From contig VZTG01002916.1 of NCBI GenBank assembly GCA_013397845.1, positions 793,127 to 857,126 of the forward strand: a DNA stretch of 64,000 nt, in the 5' to 3' direction. Shown here in pieces: positions 37,065 through 50,700 of the stretch (within the stretch, counting starts at the first letter, position 1; each line of letters begins with the position of its first letter). Made by a program: the position numbers and the translations under genes. Origin of the DNA: Melanocharis versteri (Eukaryota; Chordata; Aves; Passeriformes; Melanocharitidae). Under the pieces are notes generated by a model. That model searched no databases. It saw nothing but the letters and a program-made list of their open reading frames with translations, and was not told where the DNA came from.

Positions 37065-40000
37065 CTTATACCTGTATCATATATGAAAAATTGACTATTT
37101 TCCATAATACAGTTATGATACGTTTATAACTTACTGTACATGAAAGTTGCCACTAAAAAGTCTTTCTTAATTTGTTCAATATAATCTCAGATACCGTAAT
37201 ATTTCCCTCTATTTTAAGGGACAAATTGAAGTGCTGAGGTACTTACTATGGAAATGAGGTCTTCTTCATTCTGAACTTTTTGTTATTTTCCTCCTATGGA
37301 CTGTGTGACACAGAAACCTTTTGCACACCTGGAGATTTTCTTCTTGTTCACCCTGGCTCTCTTGGCAGGCTAAAAGCCTTAACCTCTCTAGTAATTAAGA
37401 AAATAATAAGAAATAGGAGGCAAACTGTAGTTACAGTAAATCAGTGCATGTACACAGAACTTCACATCAACTTTGGTGTGAAACAAGAAGGGCAGGCCAC
37501 AATCTAAAACTTTCTGTGGTGTCTGTATATGGAGGAACACAAAGAGAACACACATCCGAAAGCAATCCATATTCATCCAAAGAGCAATGGAGAGTTGGAC
37601 AAATTAACTATCAACTCACATAGGCTGCTTTGTGACTGTGACCATTATCAATGACATGCTGGAAGGTCAAGGACAAGGCAGAATTGATTGCTTGGTCCTT
37701 CCCAGTGCATTGATGGACATAGGTCTAATAAAAATGTCTACTAAAAGCATCTCATACACCATCAAATTGTGTGTTTCTTCTTGGGGAACTAAATTAGGCA
37801 ACTAGCTGTTAAAAATCACTGTGGCTCAGAAACAGTGCTAATAAAATACAGAAATATCCCTATAGAAACAGGAATAGATATGGCAATGCAACTTCAAGAG
37901 TGCAGTTAAATCTCTCTGTTATCTGAGTTTCTTGCTCATCTGAATCAAGTAAGGCTCATAGTGACTGAAAGAAGTTGTAATACAGTCTGCTGAAATTAGT
38001 TCTGCAGAATAAGTTAGGTGGATTTCATCCCAAAATAAATCATCACTGCCACTAACAGGCATCTGTGCTGGTATTTTCAACAGCAGAGCTGAAGGCACTG
38101 CCAGCAGATAGGCAATGAAATCTTTACTGCTCCTTGCGGCTGTCATTCGAGACAGGCACAAGGCACATGCAGAAGTAGGGAGTGAAGAGTGTCTGCATGT
38201 ACTGCCTGAGAGCCTGCAGCTCCCCACTAACTCCACCTTATGGCCTTATGGCTGTCATCTGTCCTCAGGCAGCTTTCATCTCTCCATTACTTTGAGCAGT
38301 GTGTGTGCGTTTGCCTCACGTTTTTTGAAGTACCAAAGCATTCCTTCCCTTTTTCTTTCAAATGGATTAAGAAATGAGGTGAACATGCTAAATGACTTAC
38401 CAGCCATGTATAAAAAAGTTATTCTCACTTCCACCACAGTCACTGGGCACAAAGCCAGGTTCCTGAGACTAGTTTCAGGAATGGTTAACTTCCATCTGGG
38501 GTGAACAGAGGTCTTCAAATTACAGACCTATTGGTGTGAAATGTTTTATAGATTTGATATTCTGCATGCATTAATTTTTAAGAAGGAATAAGACAGAGTA
38601 TGAATTGCTTAGTATATTCTAGATATGTAGGCAGAAACCTTTTTCTACTATTTAAATACAACAATACCAAGTATGTAATGCTGTCATTATTTGTGATCAG
38701 TGTATTGTTCATCCACTTTTTATGCTTTTGAGATCTCATTCAAAATTACTACAGTCCTTTTATTCAGCTTTTAAATTGGTATTTCTGCCCTTACTAGGAA
38801 AATTCATGTGATCTCTAATTCAAGTGATTGAATACACTGAACAGAAAATAATTAACTGCTGTCCTCAGAAACAACTAGAGACAGACTTGTGTAGGCTGTC
38901 TCTGAGAAGCAGTCTCTGCCAAGGTTCCTCCTCAGCATCTTAGAGCATTCCTTTCCCAAAACCTAGGTGTTACTAAGCCTTGCTACAATCAAAATTTAAA
39001 TGCTCCCATATGCTGCAGTAAAATATGGATAGAAAAGTGCACTGTATAACAAACACATAATAAAAAAGAGATGAAGGTGCTTAGGCAATTTACTTGATTT
39101 ATCATATTTCTTATTATTTCCATGGAAAAAAATAGCACTTTAGTACAAGAACTGGAGGAATAACTCTTAATTTGCCACATTTCATCTACTTGTCAGGGTA
39201 AAATTCCTACAGAGACTTAGATTAGTACCAGCTTCTAACTCTCAAGAGCAAAATGACTGAGATGTTTCCTAGTGTTATAGTATCACTGCAAAAATAATTA
39301 TACTGAGGTCCAGTACGAAGGACAAAAGTGTTGGTATCTTTTTGAGGTTCTCCATCTTTTCACCTGTTTGCCTTTTTTTAGACCACCATGTTTAAAAAGT
39401 CGTCTGCTTTAAAAACCCAAGGAATGTTTACATACAGTCTGGAAAAACAAAACCCAAACCAAACCAGTCTGTGAATTAAATGCACTTATTTTAATGAGTC
39501 TACAAACTTTTGTGCCCACAGGAAAAATATGCATTCAAATAAATATAAAAAAAATCAAAATCTTGTCTTGCAGATAAAACATAATGGGACAACTTTATAA
39601 TGTTTCTTTTATCCATATCCTCATCCTTACTTTTACAGTATCAACCTTGTGTTCTCAAAAACAGGTTTAGTTTTCACAGATGTCAAGTATACCATTTCCA
39701 GCAGTTAAATATTTAATAAAAAATGCCAAGGCTACAGTGTTAAATACTGTAACCTGCTACCACCATATTAATATTCCTTTCATCAAAGTTGCAAACAATT
39801 AATTAGATATCTTTTTTTCAAAGTCTTAGCTTGAAGATCTAAAAGGCACAGTATGATTGGAACGAATTAATTTTTAATCTGTAGTTTTAAGTAAAAACTG
39901 AGACATTTATCTCACACAAGACTATGTTTACATCACAATAATCATCAGGGCTCACAGTTTCAGTTTGGCCCACGCTGGGGATCAGAACAGCTTACATGCT

Positions 40001-40261
40001 CTACATCCCGACTGGAGTACTTTTGCAAAACAAAGTGGAAAAACCTGTGTCTGTATAGACTTTCATACCTCAAGCCACTGCAGTTAGGGTTGAATCGATA
40101 TTGCTTCATAGTTTTGTTTACAAGTCTAGTGGGGAAAATCATATGGTATTTCCTGGTCTTGCAACAGCTATGTCTTGCAACGGAAGTTATCTCCAAGTAC
40201 AAGCGTATGCCAGTAAAAAGGGAGAAGTAAGAAGCAGTAACTACATTCATTTCTGATAAGA
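37065..40261. other. Unrecognised sequence, no supported gene
   Basis: No repeat family or gene is recognised. Overlapping frames on opposite strands at 37919-38236 (minus) and 38115-38504 (plus, 129 codons) look like chance. A minus-strand frame of 96 codons at 39960-40250 is cysteine- and arginine-containing and stops 12 bases short of a CR1 copy; I do not recognise it. Confidence 0.55.
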
Positions 40262-40560
40262 CCCTCTGATGGACTTTTTACAAGGACAAGCAGTGTTAGG
40301 ACTAGAGTGGCTTTACGCTGCAAGAGGGTAGGTTTAGATTAGATATTAGGAAGGATTCCTTTGCTCTCAGGGTGGTGAAATACTGGGACGGGTTGTCCAG
40401 ACAAGTCTTGGATGTCCAATCCCTGCAAGTAGTCAAGGCCAGGTTGAATGGGACTTTGAGCCACGTGGTCTCGTGGAAGGTGTCCCTGCCAGCAACAGAG
40501 GGGTTAGAACTGGATGAACTTCAAAGGTCCCTTTCAACCCAAACCATTCCCTGATTCTGC
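40262..40560 (+). mobile_element. CR1 LINE 3' end, plus strand
   Basis: A 5'-truncated CR1. It has the segment around GGTTTAGATTAGATATTAGGAA (about 40330-40352), a block CAGGGTGGTGAAATACTGGGA, then AAGGCCAGGTTGAATGGGAC, GTGGAAGGTGTCCCTGCC and the end CCCTTTCAACCCAAACCATTCCCTGATTCTG. Divergence from the usual CR1 3' end is moderate. No target-site duplication is expected for CR1. Confidence 0.9.
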
Positions 40561-43439
40561 TACTGCTCAGCTTACTCAAAACTAGCCCTTCTACACAATA
40601 GAAATTATTACCGTAAAAATATATTGTACCTTGCTCATACGTGTGCAGCCTCTTCAATCTCAGGAAGCTCTGTGGGCAGGTTTGGTGGTTGGCTTGCATA
40701 TGAAGAAAATAAAATTAGTTTTTAGCAGCTACTGCATCACTAGCTGTCTCTTAATTTCTTTCAGTATTAAAGCCCAATGTTTTAGTTCTGTCTGATCTAC
40801 AGGTTTACATTTTGTTCCTTGCTTTGTGTTGTGTGAGAGAGCTCTCAAAGCACTGGGATAAAAGGACAGCACTCTGTCCTTATAGGAAGCCGAGCCCTAC
40901 ATCTGGGAATGTTTCCCATACACTGGCTATCAAGCATGTAAGGCAGATAGCTACAGTGATGTCTCTTCATACGACACATTTTCTATTCTGATCATGCGGC
41001 AAATGTCCATCTTGGTCACACAGGTTTGAAGGGGAAGTCATGCTGTTCTACCTCAGGATTTAAAGAAGTAACAATTCATGCATAGCCATTTATTCCGAAT
41101 CTGTGATTGTGAAGATTCACATAGGTTTTACCGGGGTATGAGACTGAGATGAGAATATTTGTTTTCTTCCTTAGTGACGAGCACCCTGGCCCTCTGATTT
41201 CAAACTATCTTGTAACCTTTGGGGAAGGATCTACATTGCCTGAAACCAGTGATGTTGCAGGCATGTGTTGGGCAGCATGTCATTCTGGTGAACTCAACAA
41301 AATCAGAGGAAGACTGTCATCTTTTCAACACTGCCTACTACCCCTGCAATCTTCTTTCAGACTGACATGGACCATATGTGTTTGCATACGTGTGGAGCCT
41401 GGTGTAGCCCAGACACAACAGAGCTGTTGTGCATATGCAGAAGGAACTTCAAGGCATGTGCTGCAAAACCAGAGTTCAAAATGAATCTTACTTCCAGTGC
41501 ATGCACAAACCTGGATCCCATATGCTATAAACCTCTCAGGCTGTGCCTACACACTATAGCACAAATAAGCACTAGAGAAGTGGCTGTATGTCCTGGATTT
41601 GTGGACACGCAGACACTGAGATACTTAGAAATCCTTGACAAATGGCAAAAACCTCGGTACTTCAGAAGGTGATTCATAAAAGCAGTGACCAACTGCGAAA
41701 GTTGTGCCAAATTGACCTGAACTTAACTTTATACCTATTAAGTGCCTTTTCATCTGTGTTTTTCTGACTGACCAGGTAGTTAATTGAGTGAAGCAGTTGA
41801 CTCAGGAAAATTAACTAACTCCCTGTCTTGCTCTTGAACCCAGTATTTCCTTTTTCTATTCTGGAGAAGTGTTAAGTTCTAAAACTGAAAAATCCTATCC
41901 AAGAGCAAGAAAAGGCACCAGTGGAGCTCCCAAGCCCTGCAACATACAGAGAAATGAGACCTGTTGGAGCAAGCCAAGACAAATAGTAGCAGGAGCCTAA
42001 AGATACATAAATTTCAGATTGAGTCAAAACCACACAGAGGTTTTGCTTAACAAAATAACTGGAGTTTTATTTAAAAGCAGCCCTTTAAATACAAAATGTT
42101 GCAACAGAGTACATGAAAATGTACCCACAAGAGGGACTGATTCAGCTTACTTTGAAGTCAAAGAGAAGAAAATTGGGGACCCAGTATTTCGGAAAGAAAA
42201 TCAAGAAATAAGATCATCCTCGAGGCAAGAAACTTGAGTGTAGGTTAGCCTACGAATGCTGTAACAGAGAGAAAAGCCTCAGTTTTGAGGTAGGCTCAGA
42301 CACCAGCCTTTCATCTGCTTCCCAGTCACTCTTTTTCCGTCTACGGCATAGTAGTTGCTATCTCATAACACGACTGGATGTTTGACTAAGCAAGAAATCA
42401 AGTTTAATCACCACATAACAGATAATTTGATATTAGATACAACTCTGTCAGCAGCTCTTGCTCACATTTGTCAAAATTTTGCCTTGTGTGGTTCATAGAG
42501 TCGTATCCATACAAGGTGTTGGCCATTATAGGCAACGGGAAGTTTGCCATGACTTCAAAGGAGTTAGGATCTCCTCCCTATTCATCACGTGGCAGTATAT
42601 TCAGCATGACAGCAAAAGTGAGGATACTTTAAAACTCGTTTAATATGTGCAAGGAGTATTAGGTAAGTAGTCAGAGGTGAATCCACTCAATGCCTCATCT
42701 TTGCCAGCACGTATCTGTCCTTCAAAAGGCACACTCTTTTGCATATTTTGGTTTCTAAAACGCTCATACTTCTCTATTTTAGTCAAGAGAGTGGTAAATT
42801 AGCACTGCTTTGCAATCTCTTAAACAGGCAGATTAAAACTATATGCTTGAAAGCTGTTCCACTGAAATTGACACAAAAACTTTCCTGGATATTACATAAT
42901 GCCAGGATTTCATGCTGCCTCAGAGGCAGTATCTGAACATACTGTGTCTATCAGTTGTGACTGTTGACTGGAAGACAGTCAGACTTTTTGTTACCTTCAG
43001 CAAATATTTACATTCTACAAATGCATAGAGCCATTGTAACTTCCCTTTGGAATGTAGAACCAGTATTTTCCTTAATAGATAGGTCAATAGTCCCTTTAGC
43101 TCTGTGTTTGACAGTGGCTAATACTATATATTTGCAGAAAAAAGGTCAGGAAGAACCATGAATAGAAATTTTTCCATGGTATATCCTACCATAATATCCT
43201 GGTTATTTGCAGTAAAAAAACTTCCAGGGTCTTGGTTTCAGCTAGACAATTGTGTTGAATGTTAATCAAATAAAATTTTAGAAAATACAGTTTTAATGGA
43301 ATCCTAGAAATGTGGAGGTTGACTGGTCCATTCTCACTCAATGCAGGACTATACCTTGGCTTACCTTTAAAACCTCCCTCCCTCATTATACCAGTTAAAA
43401 CAGCAATTGTATTATTCTCTTGGCTTTTCTTCAGGCTGG
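40561..43439. other. Unrecognised sequence, no supported gene
   Basis: Nothing assignable. Overlapping plus frames at 41149-41484 and 41367-41672 (111 and 101 codons) are in different registers with no recognisable domain. Confidence 0.6.
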
Positions 43440-43720
43440 ACAGAGTCCCTGACATGCTCCTACCCCATCACCATGTTAGTGGCTCACATTCAACCTCACA
43501 TCCACTGTGACCTCCACCATGAGCCCTTCCCATCAGTGCTGGTACTCAGCCAGTTAATTCTCAGTGAATAGTGTAATCCTCCTCCAAGTGCAGAACTTTG
43601 CACCTCTGCTCTTACAACTATATGAAGTTTCTGTTAGCCCAATCATCAAGTTTTCAAAAGTCATCCTGGACTGAAGCTCTACCCTTTGGCAGGCCACTCA
43701 TTACCCTGATTTAGTGGATT
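43440..43720 (-). mobile_element. Old CR1 LINE ORF2 fragment, minus strand
   Basis: Plus-strand text matches the antisense of CR1 distal reverse transcriptase: a GGCTCACATTCAACC segment (about 43481), a CCAAGTGCAGAACTTTGCACC block (about 43586) and a TATGAAGTTTCTGTTAGCCCA block (about 43621). The order is correct for a minus-strand insertion. The copy is truncated at both ends and contains many substitutions. Edges are approximate. Confidence 0.65.
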
Positions 43721-46189
43721 GTTAGTAGTTTTCATAACATTTAGTAATTCTAATTGTATATTTGACATTGTGCATCACGAAAGAGAGATTGGAGCTTTTC
43801 CCAAAACATTTTAGTGTGAGAATACCAAACAATCATGAGACACAAGAAGAGCAAATAGCAGATTTTTTTTTTTTTTTAAATCTGGTGTGGCTTTGAAGTC
43901 ACTGCCATTTCCATAGCTGTTTTCTACCCTCCTGTTTGTGTCGATCACCAAGTCAAAGTAGCATCAGTACACAGGTCATGTTGTCATGTTAGGCTAATTT
44001 TGAGACAGGAGCAACGGCATCACATAGGATTGGAAAAGAAACAGACATATACTGACTCTGTGAGCTGAGCTGTAAGGGCTATAAATCTCTTGACTGCAAG
44101 ACTAGCATGTGAGAAGTGAAAAGTAAAAAGAACAGGCAAGGAAGTTGCTATTTTCTTTGGCTGAAGACAGAATTGGGTGATCATCTAAGGCACAAAAGAA
44201 GGCATTTAATTTTAACTAAGACTCTTAATAGAATATGCTAGACTTTGAAATAGTAAACCTGATTATATTAATATGTTTTGTGGTTCTAAAAAACCAGTAA
44301 CATTTCCATGTCAGTTTTTTTGCTTCTAAAATGGAATATCATGTATCAGTACTTCAAAGATATAGTGAAAGAAGAAGTCAGTTATTAAGTACTGTGAAGA
44401 AAGCATTAGCAACAGCAGTGCTATATGACTACATCAACATGAGCACTACTGCCTTGTCTTATGTTCAGGTGTGGCCTTTGTCATTTGCGTGCCTATGTAT
44501 AGTCAGCCTGCCAGAACTCCATTAATATCTGTGTAATTTTATACAACAGCTTGTGATAAATGGATATGTGCATGCTTACAGGATTAGGCTCTGATCTGAA
44601 ATACAAACTCATTAGAACATCTGGAAGAAATGCAATTTTTTTTTACACAATAGAAGATTTTAATATTTCAAAATTTGGAATGAAACAAGGAGCGTTGAGT
44701 CTTTTCATGGCATGATGCCTCAGCTCTGGGGAAGCCTGTCAGCCTCGCCCCCTCTCATGTCTGGGGAATCGGGATTGCCGAGAAGCCACTAAGTGGAGGG
44801 TCCTTCCTTCCCAGCTCTCAGCACCCTGTCAAACCCAAGGTAAAGCAGTCTGTACGATCCAGATCTCCTAGAACCAGCCAAACGGCTGTTAAGAAGAGAA
44901 CTGGCAGGCTCATTTGTCTTGGAAACCTGCCTAGATTCCATTGGAAATTGGTCAAAAATGGAAATTCTTTTCTGGAACATTTTGATTTCAATGAATGGCA
45001 TACCCTGATGAAGAAATGTTTCATCAGAAATTTTCTAGCCAGATTGTTTTCTGTTGGGAGTAGATAAAACCATTTTTAGGTTTTTTTTTGGTTTGTCGGG
45101 TTTTTTTTTTCCACTCCCACATGGTTTGGTAGGATCAGGTTGATAAGCAAAGCACTCTGAACTTTCAGTGGCATTTGGTTCTGAGGTTTTGCTCCAATAA
45201 CCCCTCCCTCTAGCTGAAATCTAAGTTCCAGTTCCATCATTCAGGCTTTTATTAGGGAAATTGTTATCAAGTGAAGCTGATACCAGAAGATAACTAATTG
45301 CTCTCTACTTCCACATTTCTTATATGCCCATAAATGCTCTTAAGTTCAGAACAATTAATTGAACTAGAAGCCTGCCTCTGATTAAAGACAGGCATTAATA
45401 CCAGATTAGTCCTAAATACAGGAAAGGGATATTTCCTATGGAAATCCTGGTATATCTTTCCGTAAGCAGTTTTTATTCACTTAGACAGCTTCTAATAGTG
45501 CTACAAGAAATAAAATCTTGTAGCCCCAAAAGCAGTTTCAAAAAGTGTAGGATTTTCTGGTTATTCCAATTCTAAAATGGTAGTAAGTAAAAACCCACTC
45601 TGTGACTGTAAACATATTTTATCGATAGGTGGGCAAATGTCAGATTAATGTTATTTGTTGCTGTGAAATCAATGACAATTCAGTTAATGAAGATGAAATG
45701 TTTCTTCAAACACCACAAAGACTAAATATCTTTCCTCAGTTAATCATCAGAGGCCCTATCATGCTGAAGAAAAATAAAATTATTTTATTTTGAGTGAGTG
45801 GTCTAACCAAGTAAAGAGGCCATGCGGATAGGAGAAATGCTGTGGCCGTAATATGGTAGGGCGGTTGTTGACTCTGTCTTTTTTGAGATTTTCAGGTGCA
45901 ATCTTGGAACACAAGACCTGGAGAAGACTTCCATGACACGGGTACAATACTGCTGGAAGAAAAACCCTCAGCTGTGTAATGCCAAAATCTCTGTGCTACT
46001 CCCAGTGGTCTATCCTGTCCTGATTCTAGTAAAGAACACTGCTCCCATTGACACTCCAGATGATGCAGTATTGCATTGCTAAATAACCAGCTACAACCAA
46101 TGTGTAAGACCCTGTGAGGGTTTTAGAGAGCAGGAACATCTTCAAAAAGATCTTGACAGAGAGCAGAAATTATATAAAAAAGGCTACAA
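43721..46189. other. Mostly unrecognised; possible ancient repeat near 44.9-45.1 kb
   Basis: A T/A run lies at 43862-43877. From about 44940 to 45060 the text (TTTTCTGGAACATTTTGATTT, then a TGATGAA...TTTCATCA inverted repeat at 45007-45026, then GAAATTTTCTAGCCAG) resembles old amniote non-autonomous repeats, but I cannot name one. A G/T-rich low-complexity patch lies at about 45079-45111. No gene is supported. Confidence 0.4.
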
Positions 46190-46830
46190 CTTAGAGTTCA
46201 AAAAATCAGCTGCATAAATTTAGGACTGGAAACTGTCAGCAGAGTGGCAGATCCACAGATGAGGATGTAGAGGTCGTATACAGCCACAGCCAAGCATCAG
46301 TAAATGAAATTGCTGTGGCAAAAATGGAAGAAAATATCGTGTAAGAGTACTGTGTGCCATACATAATTTTACGTTGGTGATGCCTAAATAGGGAAGGTGT
46401 GTTGAGATTTGGCTACCATGTTTCAAAGAAATTGTAATCCAGAGAAGGAGACTGAAAGACTGTAAAACATGATTTGTGAGTGAGGATTAGAGGGAGTGTG
46501 ACTGTTTTGTTTAGGGAAGGCTGAGAGAAAACAGAAGAAAAAGTCTTCAAACAAGAATAGCACAAGCAAGAATAGCACAGGCAAAGCAAATTTGTGGTTC
46601 TCTATACGTCATCACTGTAGATGAGAGGAAGAAATGAGCAAGCACAACAAGGAAGGTTTAGGTTAGACATTAGGATCATAAGCATAGAAAGGTAAAGGCA
46701 TGGATGATTTACAGAGACCAGACTCTGCCTCACCAGATGGAGTGTGAAGGAAAGTTTCATGACTCTGATGGGAAATAGAAAGGTGAATTAGGAGACCAAC
46801 AGAGGCCCTTTTCAGCTTCTTCCTCACATC
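46190..46830 (+). mobile_element. Old CR1/L3-type LINE 3' fragment, plus strand
   Basis: The clearest part is about 46500-46830: a GGGAAGGCTGAGAGAA segment, an AGTCTTCAAA segment, then GGTTTAGGTTAGACATTAGGA (about 46651) and a tail with AGAGGCCCTTTTCAGCTTCTTCC (about 46801). These are in the order of the 3' part of reptile-type CR1/L3. The upstream part from 46190 is more tentative. A tandem 15-base duplication lies inside at 46552-46581. The copy is heavily diverged. Confidence 0.55.
46552..46581. repeat. Tandem 15-base duplication
   Basis: CAAGAATAGCACAAG at 46552-46566 is followed by CAAGAATAGCACAGG at 46567-46581. Confidence 0.85.
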
Positions 46831-49589
46831 TATAAAAACTATGTGTGTCTTTATCTGATCAACCAGTCAGTTCTAGAAAATTCTAAAAGGAACAGTTTTA
46901 GGGATATTTTAACCCATTTTACTCAGAGAAACATCTTCAGTGAATTTTTAATGGAAATACAGCATTTCAAGGAAAGTACATAAAAAGGATGCTTTGTAAT
47001 GCAAATCTGTTACAGTAACAATTGTCTAGTCTAAGTCAGTATGTCCTACCTAGAAACTAACTATGCAACAGCATAATACACTTTCACTCCTCCAGTATTT
47101 TCCTTTTCTTTTCCTTTATGGTCTTTCTGTTTGCAAGATAAAAGACTGATTGCAAGAAATAAAAGTTTAGAATTCAAGGCTTGCCTAGATTATTCTTAAG
47201 TAGTTAATAGATCTTCCTTTTGACAAGATTTATTGCTGAAAACTAAAAAAAAAAAAAAAAAAAGAAAAAAAACCAGAACCCGCCCCCAACAATTCCATAA
47301 ACCAATAAACAAAGAAGAAAAAGAAAGGCCACATTCAGGCAAATACAAATGCCAAAACCCAAAACTGCAGTCTGTTTTGTTTTAGGAGTGTTGCTAGAAG
47401 GGACTGTTTGCACTTTATTTAAGAAATGCAAGAAATTTTGTGCCCATGCACTCACTGCAAGACACATGTGCAGTGTCACATTCTATGGAAATAATTAAAT
47501 TTCCTACAGAGACACAGGGTCAAAAGACAGGCCATGGCCTGTTGCGCAGACCTGATAGAAGACGTTCATGCTTCTTTGGAGAAGTTTGCCTTCCTCTGGA
47601 TGTTGTGCATCTCTGCATTTTTAGAGGAGGATCTAGGAGATTCTTCTGTCTAGACAATCTACAAACTAGTATTCAAGTGGAAACTTGAACACAAGTTTAA
47701 CAAACTGGGTGAACAGACCCAGCAAAAGCCGAGCACAAAACACCACAGCACCAAAGGGTGCCTGCCTTGGAATAACTTAAAAGCTTCATCTTCTCGTACC
47801 TCATGAGCTCTTTCTTTCCTTTGATGTTTGTACAGCACATTGCTGCAAAACAAAGCAAACATTCTTCCAGTGCCATTATTTGATCTAAAATGTAAGTTAT
47901 CTGTAGTTGTACCGTAAGGACTATATGTTTTTGAAGTTCAATAAAACCCACACTATTCTTTTGTCAGAAAATGGTAATAGGTGTGTACACTACTGAAGCC
48001 AGCAGCATGAGAAACAGCTAAAAGTGCTGATGTACAGGGAGGGACTGGCCTGCTGCAAAAAGGAGCTGGCAGTTCTGACCGGGTACTGTGCTTAATGAGA
48101 CTATTATTAAAATTGGCTGGGTCTCATACTACACCACTTTGGCTATTGAGATAAGCCTCCTTCAAAGACATCTGAGTTTAAGTGACCATATCAACTCTGC
48201 TGTAGAATGAAGTAACCAATGAGAAATATTTTTTCCTCCTAAACTGCTGAGCTCAGAAAACCACCATGCCTGTGGTGAATAGAAAGTCTCCACTGCATTT
48301 GTTTTTTCGCTCAGAAAGGCTGCACCTCTGTCCCAGCCAGAAGAGCTTTCGAGACAGGAATTGGTTAGCTGCAGGAGAAGCCAGAGTCTGCTTGCATTTC
48401 CCTGTGAATGTTATTGTGCTACTTTGAGATGCTTAGCAATACCATTGCTACATAGGCACACAGAGGCACAACACCAGTGTGAAGATAGCAAGTGAACAGT
48501 ATCAGAGGGCATATGGGTTAAATGAGGAGCCAACAACTTCCAAGTCATCCCAGAGGTTCTCGTTTTTCTGGTTCTTTTGCCCACAACTGCAAAGCAATGC
48601 TTTCTAACCTCAGCATCCAAACTGGCATAGCTTCAGTATTTTAGTCTCAGAATACTGTATCTTCTGGCCCTTGAAGAGATGATTTTTGCAGTGTGATCTT
48701 ATAGCTAGTGAGCCATAAGCTCTGCTGCATCACAATGTATCTGTTCCTGGAGTTTCCACAGTTGCCAGGGATCCTTTCATTAGATTTAAGCTGCCTGTAG
48801 TAGCCTGAGCCTAGTCTGGTCTCTTGATAAATCCCTTTGACCTCAAATCTTCTGCATTTTGGTCTGCTGCACGCAAAGTGTGTTTGCTGTCCAAGTTCTC
48901 TTTTTCACTTTCAAGGACATTCAGATGCCTCCAGCACCAGTTCTACAACTCTGTGGTTAGAGCTAGAATCCCCTTTTCAGGGCGGTGCCTACCAATCTAG
49001 CTAAGGATGCAATTTCTTTTCTGTGGTCTAGCCAAGCATGACAGTAGGGATGGAGTGATCACTACTGCCTCTGCACTTTTTATCTTACTCATCCCTTGAA
49101 GCTCAAATGGATGGGATCCGGTCGTTCCATCCTGGAGAAAATTGTGTGAGCTGGAAGAATCCTTAATTATACAGGCTACTTTCTGTTTCTGGATACATAG
49201 GATTTAATGTTTTTTTTTATAGTAGCACCCAAGGGCCTAACTGAGTACAATCTCTGCCCTGGAGATATTTGCTGAGCTGCCCTATCTTTCTGCCCCATCA
49301 CCCTGAGAGTTTTCTCAAAAGATGAAATTCTTTCCTTTCCACTAGAAAAACACAGACATGATAACCACTGACAATGGTTTATATGTTGGTAAGGCAGGGG
49401 GAGTGGTTATCTTGATTAAGCACTAAGGTGTGGGTGGACATGGAGAGACTGTCCATCAATTCCTCTCTCATCATTTGGGATGTGTTGTAAAAAACAGAGC
49501 ACATTCCTCATACATTCACACAGCTGGGGGGAAAGAACGCTGGAAACTTGTGGCTTCTAACAACAGGAGGAAGGCTCCCACTCCCATCT
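46831..49589. other. Mostly unrecognised sequence, no supported gene
   Basis: A poly(A) tract lies at 47245-47272 (19 A, then G, then 8 A). A short stretch near 49215-49290 (AGTAGCACCCAAGGGCC ... CAATCTCTGCCCTGGAG) resembles a fragment of an old amniote SINE but is too short to call. Other frames are chance-sized. Confidence 0.5.
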
Positions 49590-49864
49590 GCAGGTCTGCA
49601 CCTACAAAATACTGAGTGTCTTGGCAGCAGGGTCCAGGAGCTTGGTCCAGGAAAACAGTTGCACCAGCTAAGCCTGAACCTGCAACAACACCAGGTGGAA
49701 CCTGCAAGTGAGAGCAGGGGCAGACTCCCTGCTATGGGGAAGAAGGTCCCCATAAGCTGACCTCACCTGCTGGCAAAGGGCATTTTCTTCTTGCTGACGC
49801 TTGTATCTCAGATACTGAAGAAAGACCTGTGGGGCCTTAGACTATTATCCTTTGCTACTCTTCC

Positions 49865-50062
49865 ATGTGGACAGCAATGACATTGGCCACGGGAAGCTGT
49901 GAACATATTAGGCATAACTCTATGGCTCTAGTAGTGAGGGTCAAGGACACAGTGGGCCAGGTGGTTTTCTGGTTGATCCTGACAGAGAAAGGAAAGACAG
50001 GTCTTGAGGAGGAGTGGACAGACACTGCAGATCATCAATTGGCATCATGCAGCTGGTTCTAG
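49865..50062 (+). pseudogene. CR1 ORF1 esterase-domain remnant
   Basis: This frame contains the residues LVVRVKDTVGQVVFWLIL, matching the spacing V-x-V-K ... QVVF-x-x-IL in CR1 ORF1. Just upstream, in another register, the sequence reads FHVDSNDI, the decayed equivalent of the H-V-G-T-N-D block of the SGNH-type esterase. A frameshift lies between the two. The intact protein is an RNA-binding, esterase-bearing accessory factor of CR1. This copy is inactive. Confidence 0.65.
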
Positions 50063-50389
50063 TAAGAGGGATCTGGTTTCTATGATTATAAGATCCTATC
50101 TGAGTGTCAACAACTACTAGGAACAAACTGGGTGCTCCTGACAAAGGGGAGCTAAAGCAGCTCTGCCTTGACTGGCAAACATGTTTAGGAGAGCTCTAAA
50201 TTAGGAATGACAAACCAACAGGGAGGGAGATGATGGCCTACAATCAAGTAAGGAAGTGGTGTGGGATGAAGTGTAATAAACACAACAGGGTGAAAGAGGT
50301 CAACTTGAGCAAGTACACAGAAATAAGAGAGTGCCAACAGTATGGCATAATGGAAAAAGCTCTCATTTGTTTTTCTGTGACATCAGCTC

Positions 50390-50700
50390 AACCTGGTGCC
50401 TTATCTGACGTGCTTGTACATGAATGCATACAGCATGGTGAATCAATAGGGGGGATTAGAGGTCTGAATGCAGTTGCAGAGCTACAACACCTCATTGGGA
50501 TCACCATGATGTCATGGCATAGCTCACACATGGGGGTGGTGCAACTGGTGTTACAGGATACAGGCAGTTTAGCGAGGCCTGGGAGGGAGGGGAGGAACTG
50601 GCCTTTTGTGAGAGAGCAGCAGCGATGCATGGAGCTCTGCCTTGGGAAAGGTAGGATCTGGTTGAGAGCCTGTGGATCAGGAAAAATATCTCGCCAAAAT
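50390..50700 (+). pseudogene. CR1 ORF2 endonuclease remnant
   Basis: This is the N-terminal apurinic-type endonuclease region of CR1 ORF2, lying inside a 171-codon open frame (50230-50745), the longest in the window without gap characters. Residues 91-96 of that frame read ITMMSW where the family has an I-T-E-T-W-W motif, so the catalytic glutamate is gone. The asparagine of the upstream N-A-R-S motif is also not preserved. Downstream VREQQRCMELCLG matches a CR1 block well. The first 60 codons of the frame are not clearly CR1 endonuclease. The frame stays open by chance; no function is expected. Confidence 0.7.

Noticed and set aside
45007..45026. TGATGAA...TTTCATCA inverted repeat as a possible terminator or operator
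   Set aside because: The sequence is vertebrate-like, and the hairpin lies in a stretch resembling an old interspersed repeat.
47243..47479. 78-codon minus frame with a hydrophobic C-terminus
   Set aside because: The phenylalanine run is the antisense of the poly(A) tract at 47245-47272.
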